From: Photorhabdus laumondii subsp. laumondii
GTDB lineage: Bacteria > Pseudomonadota > Gammaproteobacteria > Enterobacterales > Enterobacteriaceae
Assembly (NCBI RefSeq): GCF_003343245.1
Contig: NZ_CP024901.1
Span: forward strand, 5,270,001-5,334,000
Direction of reading: 5' to 3'
Length of the DNA stretch: 64,000 bases
Shown: in pieces, positions 8,151 to 21,788 of the stretch
Position numbering within the stretch: position 1 is the first letter of the stretch
Layout of the letters: each line of letters begins with the position of its first letter
Program-made: the position numbers and the translations under genes
Notes under the pieces: model-generated
What the model was told of the DNA's origin: nothing
The model's database searches: none
What the model saw: only the letters and a program-made list of their open reading frames with translations

Positions 8151-9953
8151 ATGCAACACGCTCTCACATTTGTCATTGCAACGTTGTGTATTCTGGTTAT
8201 CTGCTACCGCTTGTACGGCGTATTCTTTGTTAAAAAGGTACTGAAAGCAGATGACAGCGAGGTTACACCTTCCCATTTATTGGAAGACGGTAAAGATTAT
8301 GTACCCACGAAAAAATGGGTCAATTTTGGTAGCCACTTCGCCGCAATCGCAGCCGCAGGACCGCTGGTTGGCCCTGTGTTAGCAGCCCAATACGGTTATT
8401 TGCCAAGTATGTTATGGTTATTAATCGGCTGTGTTATCGGCGGGGCCGTGCATGATACGGTTGTTTTATTCGCCTCAATGAAACATAGCGGTAAGTCCCT
8501 GTCAGAAGTTGCCAAAACAGAACTTGGCCCAATTGCTGGTTGGTGCACCGGCCTTGCAATGCTGTTCATCATTACTATTACTATGGCAGGTCTGTCCATG
8601 GTGGTTGTTCACGCGCTAGAGCGTAACCCTTGGGGGACATTTGCAGTATTTATGACCATTCCAGTCGCAATCGGTGTCGGTCTATGGGAGCGCTTCACAG
8701 GTAATATGCGCGGAGCAACATGGGTAGGTATTATTACCATTATGGCTTGTGTGATTGTCGGCCCTTACATTCAAGCATCCGCCTTCGGTGAATGGCTGAG
8801 CCTGCGTACATCAACTGTCAGCTTGGCACTGCCAATCTATGCATTTTTTGCAACCGCTCTGCCAGTATGGATGCTACTGACTCCCCGTGGTTATCTTTCT
8901 AGTTTTATGAAAATCGGCGTATTCGGCGCGCTAGTTGTGGGAGTCATCTTTATTAACCCGGAGATCCAGTTCCCGGCAGTCACTGAATTTATTCATGGCA
9001 ATGGCCCTGTACTGGCTGGTCCGGTGTGGCCTTTTATCTCCATCACCATTGCGTGTGGTGCTATTTCTGGTTTTCATGCATTTATCGGCTCTGGCACAAC
9101 ACCAAAACAGATCGATAAGTGGAGTGATATTCTGCCAGTGGGTTTCGGTGCAATGCTGGCAGAATGTGTCGTTGGTGTCATGGCGTTGATCGCTGCCACT
9201 TCCCTATATCCTGCTGACTATTTCGCTATTAACTCCTCCCCAGAGGTCTTTGCTACATTGGGTATGGATGTTATCCATCTACCAAAACTGAGTCAGGAAA
9301 TTGGTTTGGATCTGTATGGCCGTACCGGTGGTGCAGTCACATTGGCGGTTGGTATGGCAGATATCTTCACCCGCATCCCTTGGTTCAGCCAGCTAGCATC
9401 CTACTTTTTCCAGTTCGTCGTCATGTTTGAAGCCGTATTTATCCTGACAGCAGTTGATTCCGGTACGCGTGTTGCCCGCTACCTACTGCAAGATTTCCTG
9501 GGCGATATATGGGCACCTCTGAAACGTATCGACTGGTTACCGGGTTCCATTGGTTGCAGTATCGTTGCCTGTTTACTGTGGGGCTACCTACTGAATTCCG
9601 GCGATATCAATTCAGTCTGGGCACTATTCGGGGTATCCAATCAACTGATGGCCTCCATCGGCCTGATGATTGGTGCAACAATTATCCTACGTCTGTCTGA
9701 AAAACGCTGGTATATGCTGACCTGCCTGATACCACTCGCTTACCTGTACGTTACTGTGAACTACGCAGCTTACTGGATGGTGAAGAATGTTTACTTCAAC
9801 TCCGCAACAAAAGGTTTCAATATCTTCAACGGAACAATCTCCATTGTGATGGTTATCCTCGGCATTGTGATTATGGTCTCTTCCATTATTCAATGGCTGA
9901 AACTGTGGCGTGTCCGCAGTACAAGTAATTCAGTTGAAGTACTAACTAACTGA
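8151..9953 (+). CDS. cstA: CstA/BtsT-family pyruvate (carbon starvation) transporter
   Basis: A 600-residue polytopic inner-membrane protein with the CstA N-terminal domain (VNFGSHFAAIAAAGPLVGP, FGAMLAECVVGVMALIAA) and the C-terminal 5TM domain. The family mixes E. coli CstA and BtsT of about 700 residues with shorter versions of about 600 like this one. Members import pyruvate in symport with protons; peptide uptake has also been proposed. The start is set by GGAGAAG, six bases before ATG. The upstream BtsR repeats indicate it is the target of the neighbouring two-component system, so btsT by function is likely. A terminator follows at once. Confidence 0.88.
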   Translation: MQHALTFVIATLCILVICYRLYGVFFVKKVLKADDSEVTPSHLLEDGKDYVPTKKWVNFGSHFAAIAAAGPLVGPVLAAQYGYLPSMLWLLIGCVIGGAVHDTVVLFASMKHSGKSLSEVAKTELGPIAGWCTGLAMLFIITITMAGLSMVVVHALERNPWGTFAVFMTIPVAIGVGLWERFTGNMRGATWVGIITIMACVIVGPYIQASAFGEWLSLRTSTVSLALPIYAFFATALPVWMLLTPRGYLSSFMKIGVFGALVVGVIFINPEIQFPAVTEFIHGNGPVLAGPVWPFISITIACGAISGFHAFIGSGTTPKQIDKWSDILPVGFGAMLAECVVGVMALIAATSLYPADYFAINSSPEVFATLGMDVIHLPKLSQEIGLDLYGRTGGAVTLAVGMADIFTRIPWFSQLASYFFQFVVMFEAVFILTAVDSGTRVARYLLQDFLGDIWAPLKRIDWLPGSIGCSIVACLLWGYLLNSGDINSVWALFGVSNQLMASIGLMIGATIILRLSEKRWYMLTCLIPLAYLYVTVNYAAYWMVKNVYFNSATKGFNIFNGTISIVMVILGIVIMVSSIIQWLKLWRVRSTSNSVEVLTN

Positions 9954-9969
9954 TCTCTTTCTGCATATC

Positions 9970-10004
9970 AAAAGCTGCCTTTTGTATAAAGAACAGCTTT
10001 TTTA
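9970..10004 (+). terminator. Rho-independent terminator of the cstA-family gene
   Basis: Arms AAAAGCTG (9970-9977) and CAGCTTTT (9994-10001) with a 16-nt loop, running into a T-rich tract on the plus strand shortly after the stop at 9953. Confidence 0.75.
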
Positions 10005-10035
10005 TTATAAAAATATTAAATCAATTAACTGATAA

Positions 10036-10066
10036 CAAAAACGGCTCCTGTAAAAAGAGCCGCTTT
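10036..10066 (-). terminator. Rho-independent terminator of deaD
   Basis: On the minus strand GCGGCTC pairs with GAGCCG around a T-rich loop, followed by TTTTTG. It lies about 25 bases past the deaD stop. Confidence 0.75.
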
Positions 10067-10091
10067 ATTATTTAAATATCAGTTCAGATGA

Positions 10092-12011
10092 TTACTGTGC
10101 GTTACTATTGTTATAACGACGGCGTGGAGCAGATGAACCATGATCATCACCACGACCACGGAAATTGCTACGGCTCTGACCTTCACCACGACCTTCTCCA
10201 CCGCGGCGTTCACCATTGAAGCGACGGCCACCACCATTGAAATTCTCACGATCACGGCGAGGGCCACTACCACTACTATTACCGTTACCATTGCCGTTAC
10301 GCCCACCACCACGACGTTCACGGCGCTCAAATGGCTGTGCATCACCCATTAACTGCATATTCATTGGCTTATTCAGAATGCGGGTACGGGTAAAGTGGGA
10401 TAACAAATCACCTGGCATGCCTTTTGGCAATTCAATCGTGGAATGCGTTGCAAACAATTTGATGTTGCCAATATAACGGCTGCTGATATCACCTTCATTA
10501 GCAATCGCACCAACGATATGACGAACTTCAACACCATCATCGCGGCCCACTTCAATACGGTACAACTCCATTTCACCAACATCACGGCGTTCACGACGAG
10601 GACGATCACTACGTTCGCCACGATCATCAAAACCATTACGACGACGATCATCACGTTCGTTGAATTCGCGGCGAGGACGACGAACCGGGTCCGGAGGCAG
10701 AATCAACGGGCGCTCACCCTGTGCCATTTTCAATAATGCAGCCGCCAGCGTTTCTATATCCAGATCTTCCGCAGGTTGCAGTTTAGACAACAGAGTACGG
10801 TACTGATCTAGATCGCTACTTTCCAATTGCTGCTGTACATTAGCGGCAAATCTTTCCAGACGACGCTGACTCAATAATTCAGCATTTGGCAGTTCAACTT
10901 CCGGGATAGTCAGCTTCATTGTACGTTCAACGTTACGTAACAAGCGACGTTCACGGTTTTCTACAAACAACAATGCACGACCTGCACGACCTGCACGGCC
11001 AGTACGGCCAATACGGTGAACATAAGATTCCGCATCCATTGGAATGTCATAGTTAACAACCAGACTGATGCGCTCAACATCCAAGCCACGCGCTGCAACA
11101 TCAGTTGCAATCAAAATATCCAAACGGCCATCTTTCAGACGTTCCAATGTCTGCTCACGCAGTGCCTGGTTCATATCACCGTTTAGCGCCGCACTGTTGT
11201 AGCCATTACGCTCCAGTGCTTCTGCTACTTCCAACGTTGCATTTTTGGTACGCACAAAAATAATCGCAGCATCAAAATCCTCAGCTTCAAGGAAACGCAC
11301 CAAAGCTTCATTTTTACGCATACCGTAAACAGACCAGTAGCTCTGGCTGATGTCAGGACGAGTCGTTACACTCGCTTGGATACGCACTTCTTGCGGATCG
11401 TTCATAAAACGACGAGTAATGCGACGGATAGCTTCTGGCATAGTTGCAGAGAACAGTGCAGTCTGATGTTCAGCAGGAATCTGGCTCATGATGTTTTCAA
11501 CATCTTCGATAAAGCCCATACGCAGCATTTCGTCTGCTTCATCCAAAACTAAACCGCTCAGGTTAGACAGATCCAACGTACCACGCTTCAGATGGTCCAG
11601 AAGACGCCCTGGTGTACCCACAACAATTTGTGGCCCTTGACGTAAAGCGCGTAACTGAACGTCATAACGTTGCCCACCATACAGTGCAACAACATTCACG
11701 TTACGCATATGTTTAGAAAAATCTGCGCACGCTTCGGCTACCTGTACCGCCAGTTCACGGGTCGGTGCCAACACAAGGATCTGCGGAGCTTTCAACTCAG
11801 CATTGATATTATGTAGTAAAGGCAGACTGAATGCCGCTGTTTTACCACTCCCCGTCTGTGCCATACCCAGTACGTCACGGCCATTTAATAAATGGGGAAT
11901 ACATTGTTGCTGAATTGGAGATGGCTTTTCATAGCCAAGATCTTCCAGCGCAGAAAGGATAGGTGCTGATAAACCCAGATCAGCAAAAGAGATTTCAGTC
12001 TCAGTGGTCAT
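10092..12011 (-). CDS. deaD: Cold-shock DEAD-box RNA helicase DeaD (CsdA)
   Basis: DEAD-box helicase involved in 50S assembly and mRNA decay at low temperature. It shows the Q motif, Walker [18 protein letters not shown], the DEAD box [12 protein letters not shown], and [10 protein letters not shown] in helicase domain 2, then the DbpA-like RNA-binding domain ([20 protein letters not shown]) and a long basic RGG/GNGN-rich tail (about residues 560-640) of low complexity. An ATG lies five codons upstream (12026), but the start [14 protein letters not shown] at 12011 aligns with the family, giving 639 residues. It follows nlpI as in E. coli. Confidence 0.97.
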   Translation of the reverse strand: MTTETEISFADLGLSAPILSALEDLGYEKPSPIQQQCIPHLLNGRDVLGMAQTGSGKTAAFSLPLLHNINAELKAPQILVLAPTRELAVQVAEACADFSKHMRNVNVVALYGGQRYDVQLRALRQGPQIVVGTPGRLLDHLKRGTLDLSNLSGLVLDEADEMLRMGFIEDVENIMSQIPAEHQTALFSATMPEAIRRITRRFMNDPQEVRIQASVTTRPDISQSYWSVYGMRKNEALVRFLEAEDFDAAIIFVRTKNATLEVAEALERNGYNSAALNGDMNQALREQTLERLKDGRLDILIATDVAARGLDVERISLVVNYDIPMDAESYVHRIGRTGRAGRAGRALLFVENRERRLLRNVERTMKLTIPEVELPNAELLSQRRLERFAANVQQQLESSDLDQYRTLLSKLQPAEDLDIETLAAALLKMAQGERPLILPPDPVRRPRREFNERDDRRRNGFDDRGERSDRPRRERRDVGEMELYRIEVGRDDGVEVRHIVGAIANEGDISSRYIGNIKLFATHSTIELPKGMPGDLLSHFTRTRILNKPMNMQLMGDAQPFERRERRGGGRNGNGNGNSSGSGPRRDRENFNGGGRRFNGERRGGEGRGEGQSRSNFRGRGDDHGSSAPRRRYNNSNAQ

Positions 12012-12182
12012 GTAATGGTGCCTCATTAGTTATGGCGGCCAGTCTACATAACGCATCGAAAAAAATTTCGGTCATTTTCATTTAAAATGTGAACTGGCTC
12101 AAATTATTTAATTAAACGAACAAATAAGCCCTCATCGGTCAAGATGATGGACTTTGTTAATCGATCTCGAAATGTTCGTCAG

Positions 12183-13067
12183 CTATTGCTGGTCCGATTC
12201 TGATAGGTCATCTTGTTCCTGGCCTAACAGCGCCAATTCCAACAATGCATAGCGGTGCTCAACAAAGTTATGTGCGTTGTTAGCTACCGTCAGCTTGAAT
12301 AACGCAGATGCGCTATCCTTGTCCCCCAGACTTAGGTAATGTTTACCTAAATAGAAGTCAGTTTCACTGAGATGCTCAGCGAGCGAAGTGTTATCCGTTG
12401 CATTCTCTTTCAAGCGATTCATCAATGTATATTCACTAATTTTGCCTAAATAGAATTCAACTATATTCCAGCCCCATTGCCCCCGGTTCGCTTTTTCGTA
12501 GTGTTGCGACAAGTTCAACATCGCTCCTTTAGGATAAAATTCTTTTTCCACCAGGTACAACCACAACGAACGGAAAGGATCATTTGGATCGTCTTGATAA
12601 AACGCCTGCAGATCATCCTGCGCTAACTTATACCGACCACCGTAATACAACGCGATGCCACGGTTAAGACGCGCGTAATTGTAAGTTGGATCAAGCTCTA
12701 ATACAGAATCAAACGCTTCATAGGCAGCATCAAAATTGCTAGCCTGTGTGAAGTAAATTCCCAGATAATTAAAAATCTCTGGAATATTAGGCCGAATAGA
12801 TAAGGCAACAGAAAAATCATTCCGTGCCAAAGCCCTCAGCCCGAGACTATCATACAGCACACCTCTCTCATATAAAAGCTGCGCGTACTCATCTTCTGTC
12901 AATGACCGACTCGCAAGAATCTGTTCCATGCGAGCCAGAATGACTTCTTGTTGCAATGAAGGTTGTAACGGAATAGCAAAAACTTCGTTTTTACGCCAAT
13001 CCTTGCTGCTGCATCCTGCCAAAAGAAGTATTGCTACAGCATAACACCAGCGCAGAAAAAGATTCAT
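12183..13067 (-). CDS. nlpI: Outer-membrane lipoprotein NlpI (TPR adaptor)
   Basis: 294 residues. A lipoprotein signal with lipobox LLAGC puts the lipidated Cys at residue 19. Tetratricopeptide repeats follow (about residues 60-200, for example [20 protein letters not shown]). NlpI scaffolds peptidoglycan endopeptidases such as MepS with the protease Prc at the inner face of the outer membrane. It sits between pnp and deaD as in other enterics. A repeat and a hairpin separate it from pnp, so it may be expressed by read-through or from its own promoter. Confidence 0.96.
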   Translation of the reverse strand: MNLFLRWCYAVAILLLAGCSSKDWRKNEVFAIPLQPSLQQEVILARMEQILASRSLTEDEYAQLLYERGVLYDSLGLRALARNDFSVALSIRPNIPEIFNYLGIYFTQASNFDAAYEAFDSVLELDPTYNYARLNRGIALYYGGRYKLAQDDLQAFYQDDPNDPFRSLWLYLVEKEFYPKGAMLNLSQHYEKANRGQWGWNIVEFYLGKISEYTLMNRLKENATDNTSLAEHLSETDFYLGKHYLSLGDKDSASALFKLTVANNAHNFVEHRYALLELALLGQEQDDLSESDQQ

Positions 13068-13148
13068 TTCCTACTCCCGAAAGTCAGACATTGATTAAGA
13101 ATGCCCTATCACCCATATTGCATTTATTGGGCCTCCTGCCCTGAGTCT

Positions 13149-13180
13149 ATAAACGGCGCTTTTTTACAAACGCCGTTTAT
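13149..13180 (-). terminator. Stem-loop downstream of pnp
   Basis: Perfect arms AAACGGCG (13151-13158) and CGCCGTTT (13171-13178) around a 12-nt loop, on the nlpI side of the ERIC repeat. It likely ends or protects the pnp transcript. The U tract is short, so attenuation rather than full termination is possible. Confidence 0.55.
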
Positions 13181-13304
13181 ACCCGTTATCTTTCAAGTTG
13201 CCTCTTTGTTGGCTGTACTCGCTCACCCCGGTCACATAGTTATCTATGCTCCAGAGGACTCACTCCCTTACCGTCGCGATGCATCTTGAAATCCATAGGG
13301 TATA
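13178..13304 (+). repeat. ERIC element, 127 bp, between pnp and nlpI
   Basis: Begins TATACCCGTTATCTTTCAAG and ends CATCTTGAAATCCATAGGGTATA-type sequence. The core (CGCTCACCCCGGTCACATAG) corresponds to the ERIC consensus. Its length is exactly the canonical 127 bp. It lies inside the pnp-nlpI transcription unit and, as an imperfect palindrome, would fold in the RNA. Five more copies are in this window. Confidence 0.92.
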
Positions 13305-13314
13305 TACATCAAAT

Positions 13315-15444
13315 TTATTCTGCTGATTGTGGTGCCACTGGTGTATCCTCGACAATTACTCCGACTGTCGCTTCTTTAATACTCAGACGAACACGACCCT
13401 GGCGATCAATTTCCAGAACTTTAACTGAGACTTCCTGACCAACCTGCAAATAGTCAGCCACTTTCTCAACACGCTTATCAGCAATCTGAGAAATATGTAC
13501 CAGACCTTCTTTACCACCACCGATAGCAACAAACGCGCCAAAATCAACGATACGGGTTACTTTACCAGTGTAAATGCGAGCTACTTCGATCTCAGCAGTT
13601 ATTTCTTCAATGCGACTGATGGCATGTTTTGCTTTTTCACCATCAGTTGCAGCAATTTTCACTGTGCCATCATCTTCAATTTCAATGGTGGTACCGGTTT
13701 CTTCTGTCAGTGCACGGATAACTGAACCACCTTTACCGATAACATCTTTGATCTTATCAGGATTGATCTTAATAGTGTGAATACGTGGTGCAAATTCAGA
13801 AATATCATTACGTGGGCTATTAATTGCCTGTTCCATTACACTCAGGATATGCAAACGCGCACCTTTTGCCTGATTCAGAGCAATTTGCATAATTTCACGG
13901 GTAATGCCTTCAATTTTGATGTCCATTTGCAGCGCGCTGATACCTTCACAGCTACCCGCTACTTTAAAGTCCATGTCTCCCAAATGATCTTCATCACCCA
14001 AGATGTCAGACAGAACAACAAAATTATCGTCTTCTTTCACTAATCCCATTGCAATACCAGCAACAGCAGCTTTAATCGGCACACCTGCATCCATCAACGC
14101 AAGAGATGCACCACAAACAGATGCCATTGAAGACGAGCCGTTTGATTCCGTGATTTCAGAAACGACCCGAACGGTATATGGGAATTCGTTAGCTTTTGGC
14201 ATAACTGCCGCCACACCACGTTTGGCCAAACGACCATGACCAATTTCACGACGTTTTGGTGAACCCATCATACCTGTTTCACCAACAGAATATGGCGGGA
14301 AGTTGTAGTGCAGTAGGAAACGATCTGTGCGCTCTCCCATCAACTCGTCAATGATCTGTGCATCACGTTCTGTACCCAAAGTCGCAGTAACCAAAGCCTG
14401 AGTTTCACCACGGGTAAACAGCGCAGAGCCATGAGTTCGAGGCAGAACACCAGTACGTACATCCAATGCACGCACCATATCTTTTTCACGACCATCAATA
14501 CGTGGTTCACCACGCAAGACGCGGCTACGAACAACTTTTTTCTCTAAGCTACCCAGAATTTCATGGATTTCAGCTTCCTCTAAAGCTTCATCCTGTTCCA
14601 GCAGTGCTGCCGTAACTTCCTCTTTGATAGCATCAACCTGAGCATAACGCTCCTGTTTTTCAGTGATACGATAAGCATCACCCAAACGGTCTTCTGCCAA
14701 TCCAGCTACACGGTCATGCAACGCTTGATTAACAGATTCTGGCACCCAATTCCATTTTTCTTTGCCTGCTTCCGCAGCCAACGCATTAATGTTATCAATA
14801 ACCACCTGTTGTTGTTCATGACCGAATACTACCGCACCTAACATTTGCTCTTCAGTTAGAATGTCTGCTTCAGACTCAACCATCAGAACAGCACCAGCAG
14901 TACCTGAAACCACCAGATCTAAACGGCTATTTTTTAGCTCATCACTGGTTGGGTTCAGCACATACTGATCATTAATATAACCAACGCGAGCAGCACCAAT
15001 TGGACCATTGAACGGGATACCAGATAGTGCCAGCACAGCAGAAGCACCGATCATTGCAACAATATCTGGATTAACTTGCGGGTTAACAGAAACAACTGTT
15101 GCTACAATCTGCACCTCGTTCAGGAAACCGTCCGGGAACAGAGGACGCAGAGGACGATCAATCAAACGAGCGACTAACGTTTCTCCTTCACCTGGACGAC
15201 CTTCACGACGAAAGAAACTGCCAGGAACACGACCAGCAGCATAAGTACGCTCCTGATAGTTAACAGTCAGAGGAAAGAAATCCTGACCTTCTTTTACTTT
15301 CTTTTGACCAACAACAGTGACAAATACAGCCGTGTCATCCATATTGACCATGACAGCAGCTGTGGCCTGGCGTGCCATCATACCTGTTTCGATAGCAACG
15401 GTATGTTGGCCATATTGAAATTTACGAACAATCGGATTAAGCAA
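13315..15444 (-). CDS. pnp: Polyribonucleotide nucleotidyltransferase (PNPase)
   Basis: 709 residues, the standard length. A 3'-5' phosphorolytic exoribonuclease and degradosome subunit: first RNase PH-like core (residues about 1-230), an alpha-helical domain, a second catalytic core with [17 protein letters not shown], a KH domain ([20 protein letters not shown]) and a C-terminal S1 domain ([20 protein letters not shown]). It lies downstream of rpsO as in all enterics. The 245-base leader to rpsO (15445-15689) carries the rpsO terminator and presumably the RNase III/PNPase autoregulatory hairpin, which I did not resolve. Confidence 0.98.
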   Translation of the reverse strand: MLNPIVRKFQYGQHTVAIETGMMARQATAAVMVNMDDTAVFVTVVGQKKVKEGQDFFPLTVNYQERTYAAGRVPGSFFRREGRPGEGETLVARLIDRPLRPLFPDGFLNEVQIVATVVSVNPQVNPDIVAMIGASAVLALSGIPFNGPIGAARVGYINDQYVLNPTSDELKNSRLDLVVSGTAGAVLMVESEADILTEEQMLGAVVFGHEQQQVVIDNINALAAEAGKEKWNWVPESVNQALHDRVAGLAEDRLGDAYRITEKQERYAQVDAIKEEVTAALLEQDEALEEAEIHEILGSLEKKVVRSRVLRGEPRIDGREKDMVRALDVRTGVLPRTHGSALFTRGETQALVTATLGTERDAQIIDELMGERTDRFLLHYNFPPYSVGETGMMGSPKRREIGHGRLAKRGVAAVMPKANEFPYTVRVVSEITESNGSSSMASVCGASLALMDAGVPIKAAVAGIAMGLVKEDDNFVVLSDILGDEDHLGDMDFKVAGSCEGISALQMDIKIEGITREIMQIALNQAKGARLHILSVMEQAINSPRNDISEFAPRIHTIKINPDKIKDVIGKGGSVIRALTEETGTTIEIEDDGTVKIAATDGEKAKHAISRIEEITAEIEVARIYTGKVTRIVDFGAFVAIGGGKEGLVHISQIADKRVEKVADYLQVGQEVSVKVLEIDRQGRVRLSIKEATVGVIVEDTPVAPQSAE

Positions 15445-15648
15445 AATAATATCCTTTCGTTAACATTGCCTTTTATATTCAGCAGACAACAATGAATGAT
15501 CTCTCCATGCCACATCCTCGCGACTAACGACAGGTCTTACTCCCTTAAGCACTCTCATTAGCCGCGCGAACCTCTGTAACTGAAGAGCCTAAACAAAAAC
15601 CACCACCAGCATTTTTGTGCTGTTATCTATGATGGCTTCTCAGAAGAA

Positions 15649-15672
15649 AAGGGGCCCTATATGGCCCCTTTC
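15649..15672 (-). terminator. Terminator after rpsO
   Basis: Arms AAGGGGCC and GGCCCCTT around CTATAT, followed on the minus strand by a T-rich run. It lies 18 bases past the rpsO stop. Confidence 0.85.
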
Positions 15673-15689
15673 CACTGAAACTTGCTTGA

Positions 15690-15959
15690 TTAGCGACGCA
15701 GGCCAAGACGCCCAATCAGCGCAGTGTAACTTGTTACATTTTTACGCTTCAGATAGTCCAGAAGTTTACGACGCTGAGAAACCATGCGCAGCAGACCACG
15801 ACGGCTGTGGTGATCTTTTTTGTGCTCTGAAAAATGGCCTTGCAAGTGGTTAATCTGTGCAGTTAGCAAAGCAATCTGTACTTCACTAGAGCCACTGTCA
15901 TTCACATCACGACCAAATTCAGCAATAATTTGCGCTTTTGCTTCAGTACTTAGAGACAT
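15690..15959 (-). CDS. rpsO: 30S ribosomal protein S15
   Basis: 89 residues, the full length for S15, with the conserved ends [18 protein letters not shown] and [12 protein letters not shown]. Binds the 16S rRNA central domain early in 30S assembly and contacts the 23S rRNA at bridge B4. Upstream is truB (122-base gap, 15960-16081), downstream the terminator and pnp. In E. coli S15 represses its own translation through a pseudoknot at its start; such a fold was not checked here. Confidence 0.98.
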   Translation of the reverse strand: MSLSTEAKAQIIAEFGRDVNDSGSSEVQIALLTAQINHLQGHFSEHKKDHHSRRGLLRMVSQRRKLLDYLKRKNVTSYTALIGRLGLRR

Positions 15960-16081
15960 ATTACAACTCCAAAAACATATAAAATAAAATTACAGGTGCC
16001 GATCTCTAATTCAGCCACCCAACATATAACTGCGCCATTCTACGCTGCAAATAAGTTAAGCGCAAGATAACCCAAAATACC

Positions 16082-17029
16082 CTAATCCCGGCTTTCGACA
16101 ACTAAACGGCGGGGAGCAACAAGCCCATCATCATTGATAACAGCAATGCCAATGAATTTCCGTTCATCACCTTCAGTCACACGTACCATACTTTCAACTA
16201 AAGCTGGGGATTTGGCACTGCGCACCGCCTGACCTTGTTTAAAATAAGCCGCAACTACTGGAATCAAATTAACCTCTGGGAAATGAGCAATTGCACTATC
16301 CATTGGTAATAGTAATGAATCAATTAATTCGCCCACAGGTATTTCTTGATCTTTGGCCTGCTTTTGTAATTCATATAATTGCTCAAGTGTCACCATGCGA
16401 TCATTTGGATAATTCGCTACCTGTAAACGTCTTAAATAAATAACGTGAGCACCACAGCCTAATAATTCACCTAAGTCATCAATAATAGTGCGAATATAAG
16501 TGCCTTTCGAACAGTGTATTTCCAATTCCAGTTCATCATTTTCCCAACGGATAAACTGTAATTCATAGACTGTAATTGGTCGTGCTTCGCGTTCTACCTC
16601 AATACCCTGACGAGCATACTCATACAATGGTTTTCCCTGATATTTCAGTGCAGAATACATGGAAGGAATTTGCATGGTATCACCACGGAATTTATCCAAA
16701 GCTGCATCAAGTTGAACCTGACTTAGCTGGATTGCCCTTTCACTGATGATTTGCCCGTGTGAATCTGATGTGTCAGTTCGCTGACCAAGACGAGCTATCA
16801 CTCGATAACGCTTGTCAGAATCAAGTAAGAACTGGGAAAACTTCGTCGCTTCACCAAGGCAAACCGGTAGCATACCGGTTGCCAGTGGATCCAACGCGCC
16901 AGTGTGACCAGCTTTGCTAGCGTTGAAAATACGTTTTACTTTTTGTAACGCATCATTAGAAGAAATATCCTGCGGCTTATCCAGTAACAACACACCATGT
17001 ATATCACGACCGCGACGATGACGCCCCAT
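16082..17029 (-). CDS. truB: tRNA pseudouridine-55 synthase TruB
   Basis: 315 residues. Makes pseudouridine 55 in the T-loop of tRNAs and acts as a tRNA chaperone. The TruB catalytic motif [22 protein letters not shown] contains the nucleophilic Asp in GALDP (about residue 48). [13 protein letters not shown] start, [18 protein letters not shown] and a C-terminal PUA-like domain are present. Its start shares one base with the rbfA stop (17029), so the two are translationally coupled within the nusA-infB operon. Confidence 0.97.
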   Translation of the reverse strand: MGRHRRGRDIHGVLLLDKPQDISSNDALQKVKRIFNASKAGHTGALDPLATGMLPVCLGEATKFSQFLLDSDKRYRVIARLGQRTDTSDSHGQIISERAIQLSQVQLDAALDKFRGDTMQIPSMYSALKYQGKPLYEYARQGIEVEREARPITVYELQFIRWENDELELEIHCSKGTYIRTIIDDLGELLGCGAHVIYLRRLQVANYPNDRMVTLEQLYELQKQAKDQEIPVGELIDSLLLPMDSAIAHFPEVNLIPVVAAYFKQGQAVRSAKSPALVESMVRVTEGDERKFIGIAVINDDGLVAPRRLVVESRD

Positions 17030-17439
17030 TACTTCTCCTCTTTGTGATCCGTAGAAGCCCGGCGCTGTTCATCATTCTTTACAACATTAGTAACCAGATT
17101 GGACATCCTCATCCCCTCTACCAAGGAATTATCGTAGGAGAAAGTCAGTTCCGGTACGACACGCAAACGCATTGCTTTACCTAGCAGAGAGCGAATAAAA
17201 CCAGAAGCTTCATTCAATGCCTTAATACCATTCTTTACCACATCAGAATCATGTTCTTCAGTCAACACATTCAGAAAGGTGACGAATACTTTGGCATAAG
17301 CCAAATCACGAGAAACTTCAACGCCAGAAACAGTTGCCATACCAATTCGGGGATCTTTCACTTCTCGCTGTAAAATGATGGCAATCTCTTTTTGCATTTC
17401 CTGTGCAACGCGCTGAGTACGGCTGAATTCTCTTGCCAT
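17029..17439 (-). CDS. rbfA: 30S ribosome-binding factor A
   Basis: A KH-like cold-shock ribosome maturation factor that acts on the 16S 5' helix. The longer frame starts at 17457, but [19 protein letters not shown] at 17439 aligns with the family start and has AGGAG eight bases before its ATG, giving 136 residues. Conserved segments include [12 protein letters not shown] and [16 protein letters not shown]. It lies between infB and truB with no promoter evident. Confidence 0.96.
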   Translation of the reverse strand: MAREFSRTQRVAQEMQKEIAIILQREVKDPRIGMATVSGVEVSRDLAYAKVFVTFLNVLTEEHDSDVVKNGIKALNEASGFIRSLLGKAMRLRVVPELTFSYDNSLVEGMRMSNLVTNVVKNDEQRRASTDHKEEK

Positions 17440-17504
17440 TGTCATATCTCCTGACATTTGGGGGGCAAAAGCCCCCCAATAATGAAATTAACCAGTGGTA
17501 GGAA

Positions 17505-20234
17505 TTAAGCGATAGATCGTTTAACTTCAATAATTTCAAATACTTCGATCATGTCACCAACACGAACATCGTTGTAGTTCTTAACACCGATACCACATTC
17601 CATGCCATTACGGACTTCGTTAACGTCATCTTTAAAGCGGCGAAGGGATTCCAATTCACCTTCATAAATCACTACGTTATCACGCAACACGCGAATTGGA
17701 TTATTACGTTTAATAGTACCTTCGGTCACCATACAACCCGCAATCGCACCAAATTTCGGTGATTTAAACACATCGCGAACTTCTGCTAGTCCCATGATCT
17801 GCTGTTTATATTCAGGTGCCAGCATACCACTCATTGCCTGTTTAACCTCATCAATCAGGCTATAGATAACAGAGTAATAACGCAGATCCAAACTTTCATT
17901 TTCAACAACCCGGCGTGCAGAAGCATCGGCGCGAACATTGAAGCCCAGAATAATTGCATTAGAAGCAGCAGCCAGTGTTGCATCAGTTTCAGTAATACCA
18001 CCTACGCCAGAGCCGATGATTTTCACTTTCACTTCATCAGTAGACAATTGTTCCAATGCTTCGCGGATCGCTTCACATGATCCCTGAACGTCAGATTTCA
18101 GAACAATATTCAATTCAGAAACTTCACCTTCTTCCATGTTAGCAAACATGTTTTCCAGTTTAGATTTCTGCTGGCGAGCCAGTTTGACCTCACGGAATTT
18201 ACCCTGACGATACAGAGCAACTTCACGAGCTTTCTTCTCATCACGTACAACAGTTGCTTCATCACCAGCCGCAGGTACGTTGGATAGGCCAAGGATTTCC
18301 ACTGGAATAGATGGCCCCGCGGAGAACACTTCACGACCTAGCTCGTCACGCATTGCACGAACTCGTCCATATTCAAAGCCACAAAGTACTATATCACCTT
18401 TGTTCAAAGTACCTTCCTGAACCAGCACTGTCGCAACCGGGCCACGGCCTTTATCCAAGAATGATTCGATAACAACGCCGCTTGCCATACCAGAACGGAC
18501 TGCTTTTAGTTCAAGAACTTCAGCTTGAAGTAAGATTGCGTCCAGCAATTCATCAATACCAATACCCGCTTTAGCGGATACATTGATAAACTGAGTTTCA
18601 CCACCCCACTCTTCAGGCTGAACACCGTGCTGAGAAAGCTCACTCTTCACGCGATCCGGATCAGCTTCTGGTTTGTCGATCTTGTTAACCGCAACAACTA
18701 CAGGCACACTCGCTGCTTTTGCATGCTGAATAGCTTCGATAGTCTGAGGCATCACACCATCATCAGCAGCAACAACCAGGACTACGATGTCGGTAGCTTT
18801 TGCACCGCGTGCACGCATTGAAGTAAATGCCGCATGCCCTGGGGTATCCAAGAAAGTAATCATGCCACTGTCAGTTTCAACATGGTAAGCACCGATATGC
18901 TGGGTAATACCACCCGCCTCACCAGAAGCAACTTTCGTAGAACGAATATAATCCAGCAGAGAAGTTTTACCGTGGTCAACGTGACCCATGATGGTCACAA
19001 CCGGCGCACGCGGTTCAGCAACAGCTTCACCTGTATCGCGGTCGCTCATCAGCGCTTCTTCCAGCTCATTCTCACGACGCAGGATAACTTTATGGCCCAT
19101 TTCTTCAGCAACCAGCTGTGCAGTTTCCTGATCGATCACCTGATTAATGGTTGCCATTGCACCCATTTTCATCATGGCTTTGATGACCTGAGAACCTTTG
19201 ACAGCCATTTTATTCGCCAATTCAGCAACAGTAATAGTTTCACCTATCACAACATCACGGTTAACAGCAGCTACAGGCTTATTGAAACTTTGTTGCAATG
19301 TACTGGTTTTACGTTGCTTGCCTTTTGTACGACCAACTGCACGGGCTTCTTCACGATCTGCTTTAGATTCAGAATGTTTATTATTTTTCTTCTGGCGAGT
19401 AGCCTTACCACTACGACCGCGGGCACGACGATCACCTTCAACTTTAGCATCATTTTCGTCTTCTGCTGCACGGGCATGACGGGAGGTAGTGACATGATAA
19501 TCGTCGCTATCAATGGAATCTGAATCACTTGACCACTTATCCTGATTCTCTTCAGCCATACGACGAGCTTCCTCAGCAACGCGTTTAGCTTCTTCCTCTA
19601 CCTTACGACGCATCTCTTCTTCTGCTTTACGCTTAAGATCGGCAGCTTCTGCTTCACGGCGTGCTTTTTCACTTTGAATTGTTTTATCAGTCTGTGCTGG
19701 TTTCTGTTTATGTTCGGTATGTTGATTGGTCACTTTTTCACTTTCCGCTGCCTGGCGCTTAGCTTTTTCAGCTGCTTCACGTTTGGCCTTTTCTTCTGCC
19801 TCACGTTTAGCCTGCTCTTCAACGAGTTTCTTCGCTGCTGCTTCGGCTTCGCGTTGCGCTTTTTCTTCTGCTTCGCGCCGTGCTTGCTCTTCCGCTTCAC
19901 GCTTCGCCTGCTCTTCCGCTTTAGCCTGTTCAACTGCATCACGGTTCACATATGTACGCTTTTTGCGGACCTCAACGGCTACCGGTTTGCTTTTACCATC
20001 GGTGCCTGAAACATTCAGCGTACTACGTGTCTTACGCTGCAATGTCAATTTATCGGGTTTACCAGCTGAACCACCTTGCTCGCGGTTCAAATGCGCCAGT
20101 AAAGCTTCTTTTTCTTTCTGGGAGACAAAATCAGTTTCGGTTTTTTTAATCCCTGCATCAGCAAATTGCTGTACCAAGCGATCAACCGAAGTCTGTATCT
20201 CTTCTGCCAGTGATTTTACGGTTACATCTGTCAT
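17505..20234 (-). CDS. infB: Translation initiation factor IF-2
   Basis: 909 residues. A GTPase that places initiator tRNA on the 30S subunit and promotes subunit joining. The N-terminal IF2_N motif ([20 protein letters not shown]) is followed by a long highly charged KREAEE-type coiled region (about 95-230), a second IF2_N, the G domain with [24 protein letters not shown] and NKIDKP, and domains II-IV. The charged region is longer and more repetitive than elsewhere in the gene, as usual for enteric IF2. It sits between nusA and rbfA. Shorter isoforms from internal starts, as in E. coli, are likely. Confidence 0.98.
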   Translation of the reverse strand: MTDVTVKSLAEEIQTSVDRLVQQFADAGIKKTETDFVSQKEKEALLAHLNREQGGSAGKPDKLTLQRKTRSTLNVSGTDGKSKPVAVEVRKKRTYVNRDAVEQAKAEEQAKREAEEQARREAEEKAQREAEAAAKKLVEEQAKREAEEKAKREAAEKAKRQAAESEKVTNQHTEHKQKPAQTDKTIQSEKARREAEAADLKRKAEEEMRRKVEEEAKRVAEEARRMAEENQDKWSSDSDSIDSDDYHVTTSRHARAAEDENDAKVEGDRRARGRSGKATRQKKNNKHSESKADREEARAVGRTKGKQRKTSTLQQSFNKPVAAVNRDVVIGETITVAELANKMAVKGSQVIKAMMKMGAMATINQVIDQETAQLVAEEMGHKVILRRENELEEALMSDRDTGEAVAEPRAPVVTIMGHVDHGKTSLLDYIRSTKVASGEAGGITQHIGAYHVETDSGMITFLDTPGHAAFTSMRARGAKATDIVVLVVAADDGVMPQTIEAIQHAKAASVPVVVAVNKIDKPEADPDRVKSELSQHGVQPEEWGGETQFINVSAKAGIGIDELLDAILLQAEVLELKAVRSGMASGVVIESFLDKGRGPVATVLVQEGTLNKGDIVLCGFEYGRVRAMRDELGREVFSAGPSIPVEILGLSNVPAAGDEATVVRDEKKAREVALYRQGKFREVKLARQQKSKLENMFANMEEGEVSELNIVLKSDVQGSCEAIREALEQLSTDEVKVKIIGSGVGGITETDATLAAASNAIILGFNVRADASARRVVENESLDLRYYSVIYSLIDEVKQAMSGMLAPEYKQQIMGLAEVRDVFKSPKFGAIAGCMVTEGTIKRNNPIRVLRDNVVIYEGELESLRRFKDDVNEVRNGMECGIGVKNYNDVRVGDMIEVFEIIEVKRSIA

Positions 20235-20258
20235 GCTGTTCCTTCCTGCTACGGTTTA

Positions 20259-21788
<1,530 letters not shown>

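Noticed and set aside
10079..10736. Several overlapping open frames opposite and in other frames of the deaD tail
   Set aside because: They are shadows of the repetitive RGG/GNGN-coding 3' end of deaD; low-complexity translations with no homology.
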